The notes: a model not told the origin generated them from the letters alone. A stretch of DNA of 64,000 nucleotides from Pelagibacteraceae bacterium AG-430-F16 (GCA_003213015.1 QCOG01000001.1:62001-126000); one strand, 5' to 3'; shown: positions 1 to 8,285, numbered from the stretch's first letter. Program-made: numbers and translations.

Positions 1-23
1 TGGTACATCGGATTCGCTGCCAT
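1..23 (-). CDS. atpB: ATP synthase F0 subunit a, N-terminal fragment
   Basis: Only the first seven codons are inside the window, read leftward from an ATG whose complement is CAT at 21-23, giving MAANPMY. The gene starts 4 nt after the atpI stop. In alphaproteobacteria atpI is normally followed by atpB, the membrane proton-channel subunit a, so identity rests mostly on position. The peptide is too short to prove it. Confidence 0.55.
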
Positions 24-27
24 AAAA

Positions 28-294
28 TCAATTCTGTAGTTTTTTTGCTGACCTTATTACATTTAATATACCCGCAACTACACCAACAAAAAAAAATATT
101 ATTATTAACCATGGTTTAGTATCAAACCAATTATCTAAAATAAACCCTATAATTGTCCCTACTAATACAGCCGCCACTAACTCAGTGCTCAATTTGAAAG
201 CTTGTCCAATATTAGATGTTTGTGGATTTTCTTTTTCTATTTTTAACTTTTTACGTGCATTTTTAAGGCGGTCTTTAAGCTGTTCTTTACCCAT
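28..294 (-). CDS. atpI: AtpI/AtpZ-like F0F1 ATP synthase assembly protein
   Basis: This is an 88-residue protein with a charged N-terminal third and two membrane segments (about residues 33-53 and 61-82), the usual layout of AtpI. Proteins of this family help assemble the rotor ring of ATP synthase in the inner membrane, and some are linked to magnesium or calcium uptake. The ATG lies directly beside the smc stop, and atpB begins 4 nt downstream, so it opens the F0 operon. No promoter room exists between smc and atpI, so transcription probably starts inside smc or reads through it. The family call is good; the exact biochemical role is known only from relatives. Confidence 0.85.
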   Translation of the reverse strand: MGKEQLKDRLKNARKKLKIEKENPQTSNIGQAFKLSTELVAAVLVGTIIGFILDNWFDTKPWLIIIFFFVGVVAGILNVIRSAKKLQN

Positions 295-2691
295 CTAGGC
301 AACCATGCTCTCAGCTTTTTCAAGGTCAACTGAAACTAGTTGGCTTATGCCTTTCTCTGGCATGGTCACACCATAAAGTCTATTCATTTTTGACATGGTA
401 AGTGCGTGATGGGTAACAATAATAAATTTTGTTTTAGTAATTTTTATGAGTTCATCCAAAAGATTACAAAAACGAGTAACGTTCGCGTCATCTAGAGGTG
501 CATCTACTTCATCAAGAACACATATTGGTGAAGGGTTAGTTAAGAAAACTGCAAAAATTAAAGATAAAGCAGTCAGCGCTTGCTCTCCACCTGAAAGAAG
601 AGTTATTGACTGAAGTCTTTTTCCTGGAGGACTTACCAACATTTCTAAACCTGCATCAAGTGGATCGTCAGAGTCAACTAATTCCAGTTTCGCACTACCA
701 CCGTTAAATAATTTTGTATAAACTTCATTAAATTTTCTATTAACCTTTTCAAAAGCCTCAAGGAGTCTTTCTCGACCTTTTTGATTAAGTTCATTAATAC
801 TTTCCTTAAGTTTAATAATGGCTGTAACTAAATCTGATCGATCTTTTTCCATTTTTTTAATTTCAATCTCATATTTACTTGTTTCTTCATCTGCTCTTAG
901 ATTTACTGATCCTAATTTGTCTCTCTCTCTTTTCTTTTCATCAAGCAATTCTTCTTGTGTGAGTGCGTCTGGAAGATCACTTTTATCTTTCAAGTTTGAG
1001 AATTCAAAAACATCTTTTTCTGCAAGATTTAATTCATTTTCAATTCTTTCTAACAAATCAATTCTTCTTTTTGATAGACCATCTATTGTTGCTGTTGAAC
1101 TCGCTTTCCTTTCTCTGATTTCTATAGAATTTTCTCTGATCTCTGAAAGCTCAAGGTTTAAGGCGTTTGATTTTTTATCTGATATTTCAATTAATTTTTC
1201 ATTCTCTTCTTTCTCAATTTCAGAAAGTCTTAAATTTTCAGTTAGCTGTCCTTTTTTTTCTGCTTGAGTGTTTGGTTTATTTTCTAAAAGATTTAATTGA
1301 CTAGATGATTTTTTTCTTCTTTCATTAAGTTGTTTTATTGATTTGTCGGAATTTTCAAGTAGGTTTTTCCAACTTTCAATTTCTGTATCAATAATTTTTA
1401 TTCTCTCTTTTCTTTTAATTGAATCGTTTTTTATGTTTTGATTTTTACTGTAGCTTTCAGCATATTCTTCAATAATGTTTTTACATTCTTCAATAGCTTT
1501 TATGGCATCATCATTTTGGCTCTGATTGATTAAGGTCTTAACGTTTTCAAGATTGTTTTTAAGTTTATCTTTTACGGAAAAAAGATCATCATTAGATTTT
1601 TTTTCAGTATCGTAATATTTTGTATCAATATTGATTAAATCGTCTTTTTCCTCTTTCAACCTTTTTTCATTTGAATTAGCATCAATCGTAATACTTTTTT
1701 CTCTATCCAAATCATTATCTATTTCAACAAGGCTATTTTTAAAATTTTCAATCTCTCTTTGTATTCTATCATTTTCCTCATCCAAACTTTTGAGTTCCAA
1801 GTTTAATCTTTGGATTTTAGAAAGTATTTCAAAATTTTTTTCTTTAATTGGGGTGTTTGTTGCATTTTCACTTTCTATATTTTTTTCAATTTCATTAATT
1901 TTATTTGAAATACTTTCAAATTCTTGATCAGAATCTTTATTAATTTCTTTTTCTAAGGTAATTTCTTTGTCTATCTCCTGCAATTTTAAAAAATATAAAC
2001 CTGCTTCAATTTTTTTTATTTCGTCTGAAATCATCTTATATTTTCCAGCTTCCTCTGCTTGCTTTTGTAAATTTGCTAATTGTTTCTCTTGTTGTCTTCT
2101 TAATTCATCAGCTCTTTTTAAATTGTTTTCTGCAGCATTTAATCTTACTTCAGCTTCATGTCTTCTAGCATGTAAACCAGAAATTCCCGCAGCCTCCTCA
2201 AGTATTGCGCGTCTATCACTTGTTTTTGCTGTAACTAACGATCCAATTCTACCTTGGCTTATTAATGATGGAGAGTGAGCCCCAGTTGAAAGGTCAGCAA
2301 AAAACATTTGAGCATCTTTTGCCCTCACTTCTTTTCCATTTATATGAAACTTTGATCCTTTATCTTTTTCAATCTTTCTTCTAATTTCTATTTCGGGAAT
2401 ATGTTTATAATTGTGTGACCCTAGACTTCCATCGTTTGATAGGTTTACAATTACCTCAGCTATATTTTTAGAAGGTTTGTTTGAAGTACCAGAGAAAATT
2501 ACATCTTCCATACCTAAGCCTCTCATACTTTTTGCTGATGTTTCACCCATACACCATCTTAAAGACTCAACGATATTTGATTTACCACATCCGTTTGGAC
2601 CAACTATCCCAGTTAGACCTTCCTCAATAAGTAAGCTTGTTTTATCTGCGAAAGATTTAAAACCGTTTAATTGAATTTTTTTAAATTCCAT
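295..2691 (-). CDS. smc: SMC-like chromosome segregation ATPase, short form without visible hinge
   Basis: The N-terminal head carries a Walker A (GPNGCGKSN, residues 31-39). The C-terminal head has the ABC signature LSGGEQ near residue 697 followed by a Walker B ending in CVLDEVDAPLDD. These identify an SMC-type ATPase that compacts and segregates the chromosome with ScpA and ScpB. At 798 residues it is far shorter than the usual 1,150-1,200. The whole middle (about 170-640) is charged coiled coil, and I cannot find the globular, glycine-rich hinge that normally sits between the two coil halves. It follows dsbA by 7 nt and precedes atpI, as in the alphaproteobacterial mutY-DUF721-dsbA-smc cluster. 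A RecN/SbcC-like protein was considered, but the head motifs and the ending SQLVSVDLE fit alphaproteobacterial SMC. Confidence 0.88.
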   Translation of the reverse strand: MEFKKIQLNGFKSFADKTSLLIEEGLTGIVGPNGCGKSNIVESLRWCMGETSAKSMRGLGMEDVIFSGTSNKPSKNIAEVIVNLSNDGSLGSHNYKHIPEIEIRRKIEKDKGSKFHINGKEVRAKDAQMFFADLSTGAHSPSLISQGRIGSLVTAKTSDRRAILEEAAGISGLHARRHEAEVRLNAAENNLKRADELRRQQEKQLANLQKQAEEAGKYKMISDEIKKIEAGLYFLKLQEIDKEITLEKEINKDSDQEFESISNKINEIEKNIESENATNTPIKEKNFEILSKIQRLNLELKSLDEENDRIQREIENFKNSLVEIDNDLDREKSITIDANSNEKRLKEEKDDLINIDTKYYDTEKKSNDDLFSVKDKLKNNLENVKTLINQSQNDDAIKAIEECKNIIEEYAESYSKNQNIKNDSIKRKERIKIIDTEIESWKNLLENSDKSIKQLNERRKKSSSQLNLLENKPNTQAEKKGQLTENLRLSEIEKEENEKLIEISDKKSNALNLELSEIRENSIEIRERKASSTATIDGLSKRRIDLLERIENELNLAEKDVFEFSNLKDKSDLPDALTQEELLDEKKRERDKLGSVNLRADEETSKYEIEIKKMEKDRSDLVTAIIKLKESINELNQKGRERLLEAFEKVNRKFNEVYTKLFNGGSAKLELVDSDDPLDAGLEMLVSPPGKRLQSITLLSGGEQALTALSLIFAVFLTNPSPICVLDEVDAPLDDANVTRFCNLLDELIKITKTKFIIVTHHALTMSKMNRLYGVTMPEKGISQLVSVDLEKAESMVA

Positions 2692-2698
2692 TAAGGAA

Positions 2699-3277
2699 TT
2701 ATAACAGTTTTTCTAAAGCTTTTTTTAAATTTTTAAACGATAGCGTTTTTTCAAACTTTTGGTCGTTTAAAATAAGTGTAGGGGTTGAATTTATATCAAA
2801 TTCTTTTACACCCTCGATTCGTTCGTTTAAAATAAAAGCCTCCAACTCAGTGTTAGAAAAACATTTTTCTACATCTAGTGGTTTTTCAAATAATTTTATA
2901 ACAGATGACAAATTTGAATTAAGTTCTTCAATAGTTGATCCTTTGGCCCACTTTTTTTGGTTAGAATATAAAAAATGTAGTAAGTCTGATTTGCCATCAT
3001 TATTACAATGTGCCAGTTTAGATGCATTTAATGCCGCCATGTCTAATGGGAAATTTCTAAATTCAATATTAATAATACCAGTATCAATAAATTCTTTTTT
3101 TAATTCAGGGTAAACTTTATTATGAAAGTCTGCACAGAATGAACAAGTAAGAGACTCGTAAATTATTAATTTAATTTTTGCGTCTTTTCTTCCCTCAATT
3201 ATTGGTTTGAAGGAGGATGCGTTAATATTTGTCTGAAATAGAACAAAAATTATTAGTATAAAAATTTTCTTAATCAC
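2699..3277 (-). CDS. DsbA-family thiol:disulfide oxidoreductase
   Basis: This is a periplasmic thioredoxin-fold protein. A signal peptide (VIKKIFILIIFVLF, cleavage near NASS) precedes the redox motif CSFC, and the cis-proline loop STPT lies near the C-terminus. The protein probably forms or shuffles disulfides in exported proteins. The track begins it at TTG 3301. I prefer the GTG at 3277, which overlaps the stop of the upstream DUF721 gene in GTGATTAA and puts the hydrophobic signal core right at the N-terminus. The predicted protein is then 192 residues. The partner oxidase (DsbB) is not in the window, so oxidase versus isomerase activity cannot be told. Confidence 0.83.
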   Translation of the reverse strand: MIKKIFILIIFVLFQTNINASSFKPIIEGRKDAKIKLIIYESLTCSFCADFHNKVYPELKKEFIDTGIINIEFRNFPLDMAALNASKLAHCNNDGKSDLLHFLYSNQKKWAKGSTIEELNSNLSSVIKLFEKPLDVEKCFSNTELEAFILNERIEGVKEFDINSTPTLILNDQKFEKTLSFKNLKKALEKLL

Positions 3278-3737
3278 TTTTTTCTCTATACACTTTAGCA
3301 AATTCTTTTAAAGAATTTTCAATTTTTTTATTTTTAATTTCCCCTAAATTAATTTTGGAATTACTTTTTTTAACTTTTTCTAATTTTTTATCTTTCCTGT
3401 CAAAAGTATACACTTTTAATGTTGAAATTAAATCATACCCAAAAAAAGAATTAATCTTATCTATTATATTTTTTTTTGAATACTCTAACTCAACTTCGTG
3501 ACCTCTTTTAACCATTACTTCTAATACGGATTTTCTAAATTTGTTAGAACTTAAATATTTTTTTGGATAACTTAAAGAAAATAGCTCATCACCAACAAAC
3601 ATTCTCCAATTTTCTATAAGTTCAGAATAAACCTCTCCTTTTTGTTTCAATAACTTTTTTACCTTTGTGGGCAAAGTGTCTTTAAAGGATCTTAATCCTT
3701 GAATGACTTTAGATCTCTGGTTAGAATTAAAGTTCAT
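3270..3737 (-). CDS. DUF721 family protein, DciA-like replicative helicase loader candidate
   Basis: This 155-residue basic protein has the DUF721 core (GEVYSELIENWRMFVGDELF, then a KH-like strand region). DUF721 proteins include DciA, which loads the replicative helicase DnaB in bacteria that lack DnaC or DnaI. Alphaproteobacteria carry it beside mutY, as here. The C-terminal 50 residues are lysine-rich and poorly structured. Its ATG and the ATG of mutY are on opposite strands of the same CATG, so no intergenic promoter exists. It overlaps the dsbA-like gene downstream by 8 nt. The DciA function is inferred from the family. Confidence 0.75.
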   Translation of the reverse strand: MNFNSNQRSKVIQGLRSFKDTLPTKVKKLLKQKGEVYSELIENWRMFVGDELFSLSYPKKYLSSNKFRKSVLEVMVKRGHEVELEYSKKNIIDKINSFFGYDLISTLKVYTFDRKDKKLEKVKKSNSKINLGEIKNKKIENSLKEFAKVYREKSD

Positions 3738-4725
3738 GAGTAAATCAATTATATCAAAAAAAATTTTATTTTGGTACGATAATAATAAAAGAATTCTCCC
3801 ATGGAGAAAAAATACTTCTAAGGAGCAAAAACTTTATTTCACGCTTGTTAGTGAGTTTATGTTGCAACAAACTCAAGTTTCAACTGTTATTCCTTATTTC
3901 AAAAGATTTGTACAAAAAATTCCAAATTTTAAAAAGTTGTCCAAAACAAATGACCAAACACTAATGAAGTTGTGGGAAGGACTGGGTTACTATTCCAGAG
4001 CAAGAAATTTAAAAAAATCTGCAATAATGATTACTGGTAAATTTGGTGGAATTTTACCATCTAATTTTAAGGATTTAAAATCTTTGCCTGGAGTTGGTGA
4101 CTATACGTCTACTGCAATAATGGCTATTGCTTTCAATCGAAAATTTATTCCCTTGGATGGAAATGTTGAAAGAATTCTTAAAAGAGTTTTATTTCTAAGA
4201 AGTGATGGGGATATATCAAAAGAAAATATGCAAATTTCAAAAAATTTTTTTGGTTTATCAGAAAGAGCAAGTGATTATGCACAAGCCATTATGGAATTAG
4301 GTGCTTTAGTATGCAGACCTATCTCTCCAGTATGTGAGAAGTGTCCAATAAGTATAAATTGTATTTCATATAAACGAAAAGATTTTTCTTTATTAAAAAA
4401 AACAAAAAAAAACAAGATTAAATATTTTGAGGCAAATATTTATATGAATGAAAATAAAATGTTATTGGTTAAAAATAATAAATTTAACTTTCTTAAAAAT
4501 TTATTAATCTTTCCAATGAACGAAATAGATAAGTCAAAATTTAATTCTTCACCAAAAGTAAAAACAAAAATTAAGATATCTAATATAGATATGAACATTG
4601 TAATTAATAAAAATAAAATTAAATCAATAAACAAAGGTGTAATTTTAAACCGAAAAAATATAGCAAGTGAAGTAATACCATCTTTTACCAAAAAATTATT
4701 TAAAGTAGCTTCAAGTAATGTATGA
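3736..4725 (+). CDS. mutY: A/G-specific adenine DNA glycosylase MutY
   Basis: MutY removes adenine mispaired with 8-oxoguanine. The catalytic Glu is in EFMLQQTQV (E40), the helix-hairpin-helix reads LPGVGDYTSTAI, and the catalytic Asp is in PLDGNVERI (D141). Four cysteines spaced C-x6-C-x2-C-x5-C (193, 200, 203, 209) bind a [4Fe-4S] cluster. The C-terminal NUDIX-like domain that recognises 8-oxoG is present but short and lysine-rich. The ORF track starts at 3703; the ATG at 3736 starts closest to the conserved domain and abuts the divergent DUF721 start. It overlaps the next gene by 4 nt (ATGA), so the two are probably co-translated. Confidence 0.95.
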   Translation: MSKSIISKKILFWYDNNKRILPWRKNTSKEQKLYFTLVSEFMLQQTQVSTVIPYFKRFVQKIPNFKKLSKTNDQTLMKLWEGLGYYSRARNLKKSAIMITGKFGGILPSNFKDLKSLPGVGDYTSTAIMAIAFNRKFIPLDGNVERILKRVLFLRSDGDISKENMQISKNFFGLSERASDYAQAIMELGALVCRPISPVCEKCPISINCISYKRKDFSLLKKTKKNKIKYFEANIYMNENKMLLVKNNKFNFLKNLLIFPMNEIDKSKFNSSPKVKTKIKISNIDMNIVINKNKIKSINKGVILNRKNIASEVIPSFTKKLFKVASSNV

Positions 4726-5861
4726 AAAAAATTGGAATTATCGGAGCAGGGATATCAGGATTATACATAGCTAATCTTTTTAAAAAAAATCCTAAATATC
4801 AAGTATCAATTTTTGATAAAAAAAACTCTCTTAATCTTAACGAGGGTTACGGTGTACAATTATCTACAAACAGTGTTAAATTTTTAAATGAAATTGGATT
4901 TAACAAATTAGAAAAAAACGAAAAATTTAATCCAGAAAAAATAAATTTTTATTCAAAAAAAGATCAAGATAAAATATGTGAACTTGATATATCTAGATTT
5001 AATTTAAATGATTGTAAGTATACTACTTTGAAAAGATCTACTTTGATCAATTTTCTAAAAAAAGATTTAGAGGATTTGATCAAAACAAATTTTAGTGTCT
5101 CTAGAATTGAACAAGAGCAAGAAAAAATTAAGCTTATATTTGAAAATAAAGAATTTCACGAATGTGACTATCTAATTATTTCTGACGGGGTTTTTTCAAA
5201 AAGTAGAAATCTTGTTTCAAATAAGAAAATTCAACCAAAGTATAACGACACTTTAGCTATAAGGGGAATGATACCAGCAAAAAATATAATTGATAAAAAG
5301 AACATTTTATTATTTTTGGGCTCTAATTTTCATCATGTAATTTATCCCGTTTCCCCAAGTGGAGATTTAAATTTAATAGCCATAATGAAATATAAACTTT
5401 CAGTAGAAGAACAGAAAAATTACTCCTTGTTTAGTGACAAATCTTTTATACAAAAAATTCTGGACAATATTCCCCAAGAAAACAAAGAATTTTTTAGTAA
5501 TCTCAAAGAATTAAAAATTTTCCCTGTTTTTGTTAGTGATAATTTTTTTGAAGCTAAAAATAAAAACATTTATTTTATAGGAGATGCTTTTTTTGCCTTT
5601 CCACCATCATTTGCCCAAGGCGCATCTCAGTCCATAGAAGGCGCACATGAACTATTTTCTAGTATAGAAAATAATTCCAATACTTACTTTTTTAAAAATA
5701 GAGTTAACAAAACAAAAATGGTAAATAATAGATCAAAATTAAATCAGTTTGCTTTTCATTTATCAAATCCTTTAATTGCATATTTTAGAAATATCTTTTT
5801 GAAAAAAATTGTAAGAAATAAAAAATTTTTAGAAAGTTATTTAGGAAAAATTTATAGATAA
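4722..5861 (+). CDS. FAD-dependent monooxygenase (UbiH/PHBH superfamily), substrate unknown
   Basis: A Rossmann GAGISG at residues 8-13 binds the ADP part of FAD. The second FAD motif YFIGDAFFAFPPSFAQG, near residue 285, is typical of aromatic hydroxylases such as UbiH and p-hydroxybenzoate hydroxylase. At 379 residues the length fits. The enzyme would use NAD(P)H and O2 to hydroxylate an aromatic or quinone-like ring. It is translationally coupled to mutY (ATGA overlap), but this does not suggest a shared pathway. Its 3' end overlaps the convergent ccrM by 10 nt. A ubiquinone hydroxylase role is possible, but no other ubi gene is adjacent, so the substrate is open. Confidence 0.75.
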   Translation: MKKIGIIGAGISGLYIANLFKKNPKYQVSIFDKKNSLNLNEGYGVQLSTNSVKFLNEIGFNKLEKNEKFNPEKINFYSKKDQDKICELDISRFNLNDCKYTTLKRSTLINFLKKDLEDLIKTNFSVSRIEQEQEKIKLIFENKEFHECDYLIISDGVFSKSRNLVSNKKIQPKYNDTLAIRGMIPAKNIIDKKNILLFLGSNFHHVIYPVSPSGDLNLIAIMKYKLSVEEQKNYSLFSDKSFIQKILDNIPQENKEFFSNLKELKIFPVFVSDNFFEAKNKNIYFIGDAFFAFPPSFAQGASQSIEGAHELFSSIENNSNTYFFKNRVNKTKMVNNRSKLNQFAFHLSNPLIAYFRNIFLKKIVRNKKFLESYLGKIYR

Positions 5862-6931
5862 CTTTTTGATAAGAATTTTTTTCTTAAATTATCTATTGGC
5901 ACAAAAGTATTTCCTAATTTACAATGCCAATAAGTCCATCCATTACAGCTTTCAGCTCCTAAAATTGTAGCTGCAACCTTATGAATTGAACCTTCGGTAT
6001 GAGCATGTTTGATACTCCCATCAACCATAATTTTCGCACTGATTTTCTTTTTGTTATCAAAAATAATAGTGCCAGGTTTGATTATTCCCAATTCAACCAA
6101 TGAACCAAAAGGTACTCTTGGTTTGGATTTATTGTTTTTAAGCGTATCTAAATAATGATCTTCTATTGGTTTTGTATCCTTCAATCTTTGTTCGGCAGCT
6201 TTGAAATAGGATTTTTCCTTTTCTATACCGTAATAATTTCTACTTAATTTTTTTGCAACCGTCGCAGTCGTGCCTGATCCCAAAAATGGATCAAGAATTA
6301 AATCATCTTTATTTGAAGTCGCTAATAAAATTCTATGAAGTAAAGCTTCTGGTTTTTGTGTAGAGTGAACCTTTTTTCCATTTTTTTTTAAACGTTCTGT
6401 TCCATTGCAAATAGGCAAATCCCAATTAGATCTCATTTGCAAGTCATCATTCAAGCATTTTAATGAGTGATAATTAAAAGTATATTTTGATTTCTCTGAT
6501 TTTGAAGCCCAAATTAAAGTTTCATGAGCGTTAGTAAATCTTGTTCCTCTAAAATTCGGCATTGGATTTTTTTTGTTCCAAATTACATCGTTTAAAATCC
6601 AAAAACCTAAATTTTGAATAACTGTACCAACTCTGAATATATTATGATAACTTCCTATAACCCAAATGGCCCCATTCTTTTTTAAAATTCTTTTACACTC
6701 GCTTAACCAAGTATAAGTGAAATCATCATATTTCTTAAAACTTTCAAATTGATCCCATTTATCATTTACTGCATTAACTTTCGATCTATCTGGTCTAATT
6801 AGTTTATTTTTAAGTTGAAGATTGTAAGGCGGATCTGCAAAAACTAAATCGAAAGTCTCATCTGGAATTTTTTTTAATTCTTTAAGACTGTCCCCGTTAA
6901 TAATTTTGTTCTTTAAGTCTAACCCTGTCAT
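5852..6931 (-). CDS. ccrM: CcrM-type adenine DNA methyltransferase (GANTC)
   Basis: This beta-class N6-adenine methyltransferase has the catalytic DPPYNLQ at residues 33-39 and the SAM-binding DPFLGSGTTATVA near 210. The C-terminal RAMA domain ends in GWTYWHCKLG. Length from the chosen ATG is 359, essentially the 358 of Caulobacter CcrM, which methylates GANTC and couples methylation to the cell cycle. The track extends to 6973, but the 14 extra codons lie in a repeat-containing leader, and MTGLDLKNKIINGD is the natural start. The upstream spacer holds GACTC and a TTAA pair (separate entry). There is no partner restriction gene, consistent with an orphan regulatory methylase. Confidence 0.93.
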   Translation of the reverse strand: MTGLDLKNKIINGDSLKELKKIPDETFDLVFADPPYNLQLKNKLIRPDRSKVNAVNDKWDQFESFKKYDDFTYTWLSECKRILKKNGAIWVIGSYHNIFRVGTVIQNLGFWILNDVIWNKKNPMPNFRGTRFTNAHETLIWASKSEKSKYTFNYHSLKCLNDDLQMRSNWDLPICNGTERLKKNGKKVHSTQKPEALLHRILLATSNKDDLILDPFLGSGTTATVAKKLSRNYYGIEKEKSYFKAAEQRLKDTKPIEDHYLDTLKNNKSKPRVPFGSLVELGIIKPGTIIFDNKKKISAKIMVDGSIKHAHTEGSIHKVAATILGAESCNGWTYWHCKLGNTFVPIDNLRKKFLSKSYL

Positions 6932-7011
6932 TTTAAAAGAAACAATTAGACTCCAGGTCGAAGTCCAGGTCAACTCATGATTGAATTAATTTTGATTAAT
7001 TGTGCCTTCGA
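6932..7011 (-). promoter_or_regulatory. ccrM upstream region with GACTC, TCCAGGTC direct repeat and TTAA-N6-TTAA
   Basis: This 80-bp spacer between rnhB and ccrM is unusually GC-rich in its ccrM-proximal half. It carries GACTC (a GANTC site) at 6949-6953, 18 bp before the ATG. Two copies of TCCAGGTC lie 12 bp apart (6952-6959 and 6964-6971). A TTAA-N6-TTAA at 6986-6999 is one base short of the CtrA consensus TTAA-N7-TTAA. Caulobacter ccrM is controlled by CtrA and GANTC methylation, so a similar switch is possible. TTAA is common in AT-rich DNA, so the CtrA reading is weak. Confidence 0.35.
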
Positions 7012-7596
7012 TTATTTAGGACTCAATATATTGTGTATTGGTTTAAATGTTTTTCTATGATGTTTTGTAATTCCAAATTTTTTTATTGCTGAAAGATGAT
7101 CCCTAGTTCCGTAGCCAACATTCTTATCCCACAAATAAGCTTTAAATTTTTTTGACATTTTTTTAATCAATCGGTCCCTTGAGACTTTTGCTAAAATAGA
7201 TGCTGCAGAAATTTCTGGAATTTTCTGGTCACCTCTAACAACTGATTTTATATTGAGGTTATTAATATAAGGTTTTTTATTTCCATCAACTTTTATTAAT
7301 TGAGGTTTGAATTTTAATTTTAAAATTGATCTTTTCATCGCCAAAAGAGATGCGTTTAAAATATTAATTTTTTCAATTTCTTTCTTTGAAGCAGTTCCAA
7401 TAGCCCAATAAGAATTTTTTTTAATATAGTTCTCCAAAAATTCTCTTTTCTTTGGAGATAATTTTTTTGAGTCTTTTACTTTCTTTTTATCAAAACCTTT
7501 TTTAAAAATGACTGCTGCCGCATATACGGGCCCGATAAGACTACCTCTACCAACCTCATCTACTCCAGCTACATTTTTTTGAGATTTATATTCCAA
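7012..7596 (-). CDS. rnhB: Ribonuclease HII
   Basis: RNase HII nicks DNA at single embedded ribonucleotides and degrades RNA-DNA hybrids. The catalytic DE pair is in GVDEVGRGSLIGPVYAAAV at residues 11-29. DSKKLSPKKRE follows, and further acidic residues sit around ISAASILAKVSRD. The length of 194 is normal. The gene overlaps the upstream uracil-DNA glycosylase by 11 nt and precedes ccrM on the same strand, forming a DNA repair and modification run (udg-rnhB-ccrM). The single-gene annotation is secure. Confidence 0.95.
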   Translation of the reverse strand: MEYKSQKNVAGVDEVGRGSLIGPVYAAAVIFKKGFDKKKVKDSKKLSPKKREFLENYIKKNSYWAIGTASKKEIEKINILNASLLAMKRSILKLKFKPQLIKVDGNKKPYINNLNIKSVVRGDQKIPEISAASILAKVSRDRLIKKMSKKFKAYLWDKNVGYGTRDHLSAIKKFGITKHHRKTFKPIHNILSPK

Positions 7597-8242
7597 TTTT
7601 CAGTTCTTCAATTTTATTTTTTATTACTTTTAAATCTGCCCAAGAAAATTTTTTTTGATCAGGTTGTCTTAACAAATAAGCAGGGTGGAAGGTAACCATA
7701 GTTAAATAAGTTTTGTTATTAACAATTAATTCTTTCCAAACTCCTCTAGATTTAGAAATTTTCTCTTTATTTCCGAAAAAAGCTTCCATAGCAGTGCTTC
7801 CTAATAATACGATTAACTTAGGATTTATAATTGAAATATGTTTTTTTATAAATGGAGCGTAAGTATTGATCTCAACTTCATTAGGTTTTCTATTTTCAGG
7901 TGGTCTGTAATTTACTATATTTGTAACATAAACTTTATTTCGATTAATATTTATCGCTGCCAACATTTTATTTAAAAGTAAGCCTGCGTCACCCACAAAT
8001 GGTTTTGCCTGCTCATCTTCTTTTTGACCAGGACCTTCACCTATCAGCATAATGCTACTGTCAGGATCACCATCAGCAAAAACCAGATTGTTTGAATTAT
8101 TTTTTAGAGAGCAATTTTCAATATTAGAAATCTCGTCCTTAAGTTTTTTAAGCAAATCCTCCTTTTTTTTAATTTTAACAAATCTTTTAATAGGAGCATT
8201 TGAGAAGGTAAAAGTAGATTTAATAAAGTTGTATTTTTGCAT
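7586..8242 (-). CDS. Family 4-type uracil-DNA glycosylase
   Basis: The active-site segment GEGPGQKEDEQAKPFVGDAG (near residues 68-88) and the C-terminal FHPAYLLRQP loop are hallmarks of family 4/5 uracil-DNA glycosylases, which excise uracil left by cytosine deamination. The central VTNIVNYRPPENRKP also fits. Only some of the [4Fe-4S] cysteines are visible: a Cys in ENCSL, without its usual CxxC partner. Alphaproteobacterial members often lack the full set. The start codon faces a divergent TPR gene across 43 bp. It heads the udg-rnhB-ccrM run. Confidence 0.87.
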   Translation of the reverse strand: MQKYNFIKSTFTFSNAPIKRFVKIKKKEDLLKKLKDEISNIENCSLKNNSNNLVFADGDPDSSIMLIGEGPGQKEDEQAKPFVGDAGLLLNKMLAAININRNKVYVTNIVNYRPPENRKPNEVEINTYAPFIKKHISIINPKLIVLLGSTAMEAFFGNKEKISKSRGVWKELIVNNKTYLTMVTFHPAYLLRQPDQKKFSWADLKVIKNKIEELKIGI

Positions 8243-8285
8243 TTTATTTCTTTTATTTAAAAAAAAAAAATCATATTCTTTAAGT

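Noticed and set aside
818-2674. Four antisense ORFs of 87-149 codons opposite smc
   Set aside because: They are Ser/Phe-rich shadows of the Lys/Glu-rich coiled coil on the other strand, with no domain, no start context and continuous smc coding potential.
6929-6973. N-terminal extension of ccrM (MTWTSTWSLIVSFK)
   Set aside because: The extra codons run through a direct repeat and precede the family start; length from the internal ATG equals Caulobacter CcrM.
8052-8285. 78-codon N-terminal extension of the TPR gene
   Set aside because: It lies inside the divergent uracil-DNA glycosylase gene, and a clean signal peptide starts at 8286.
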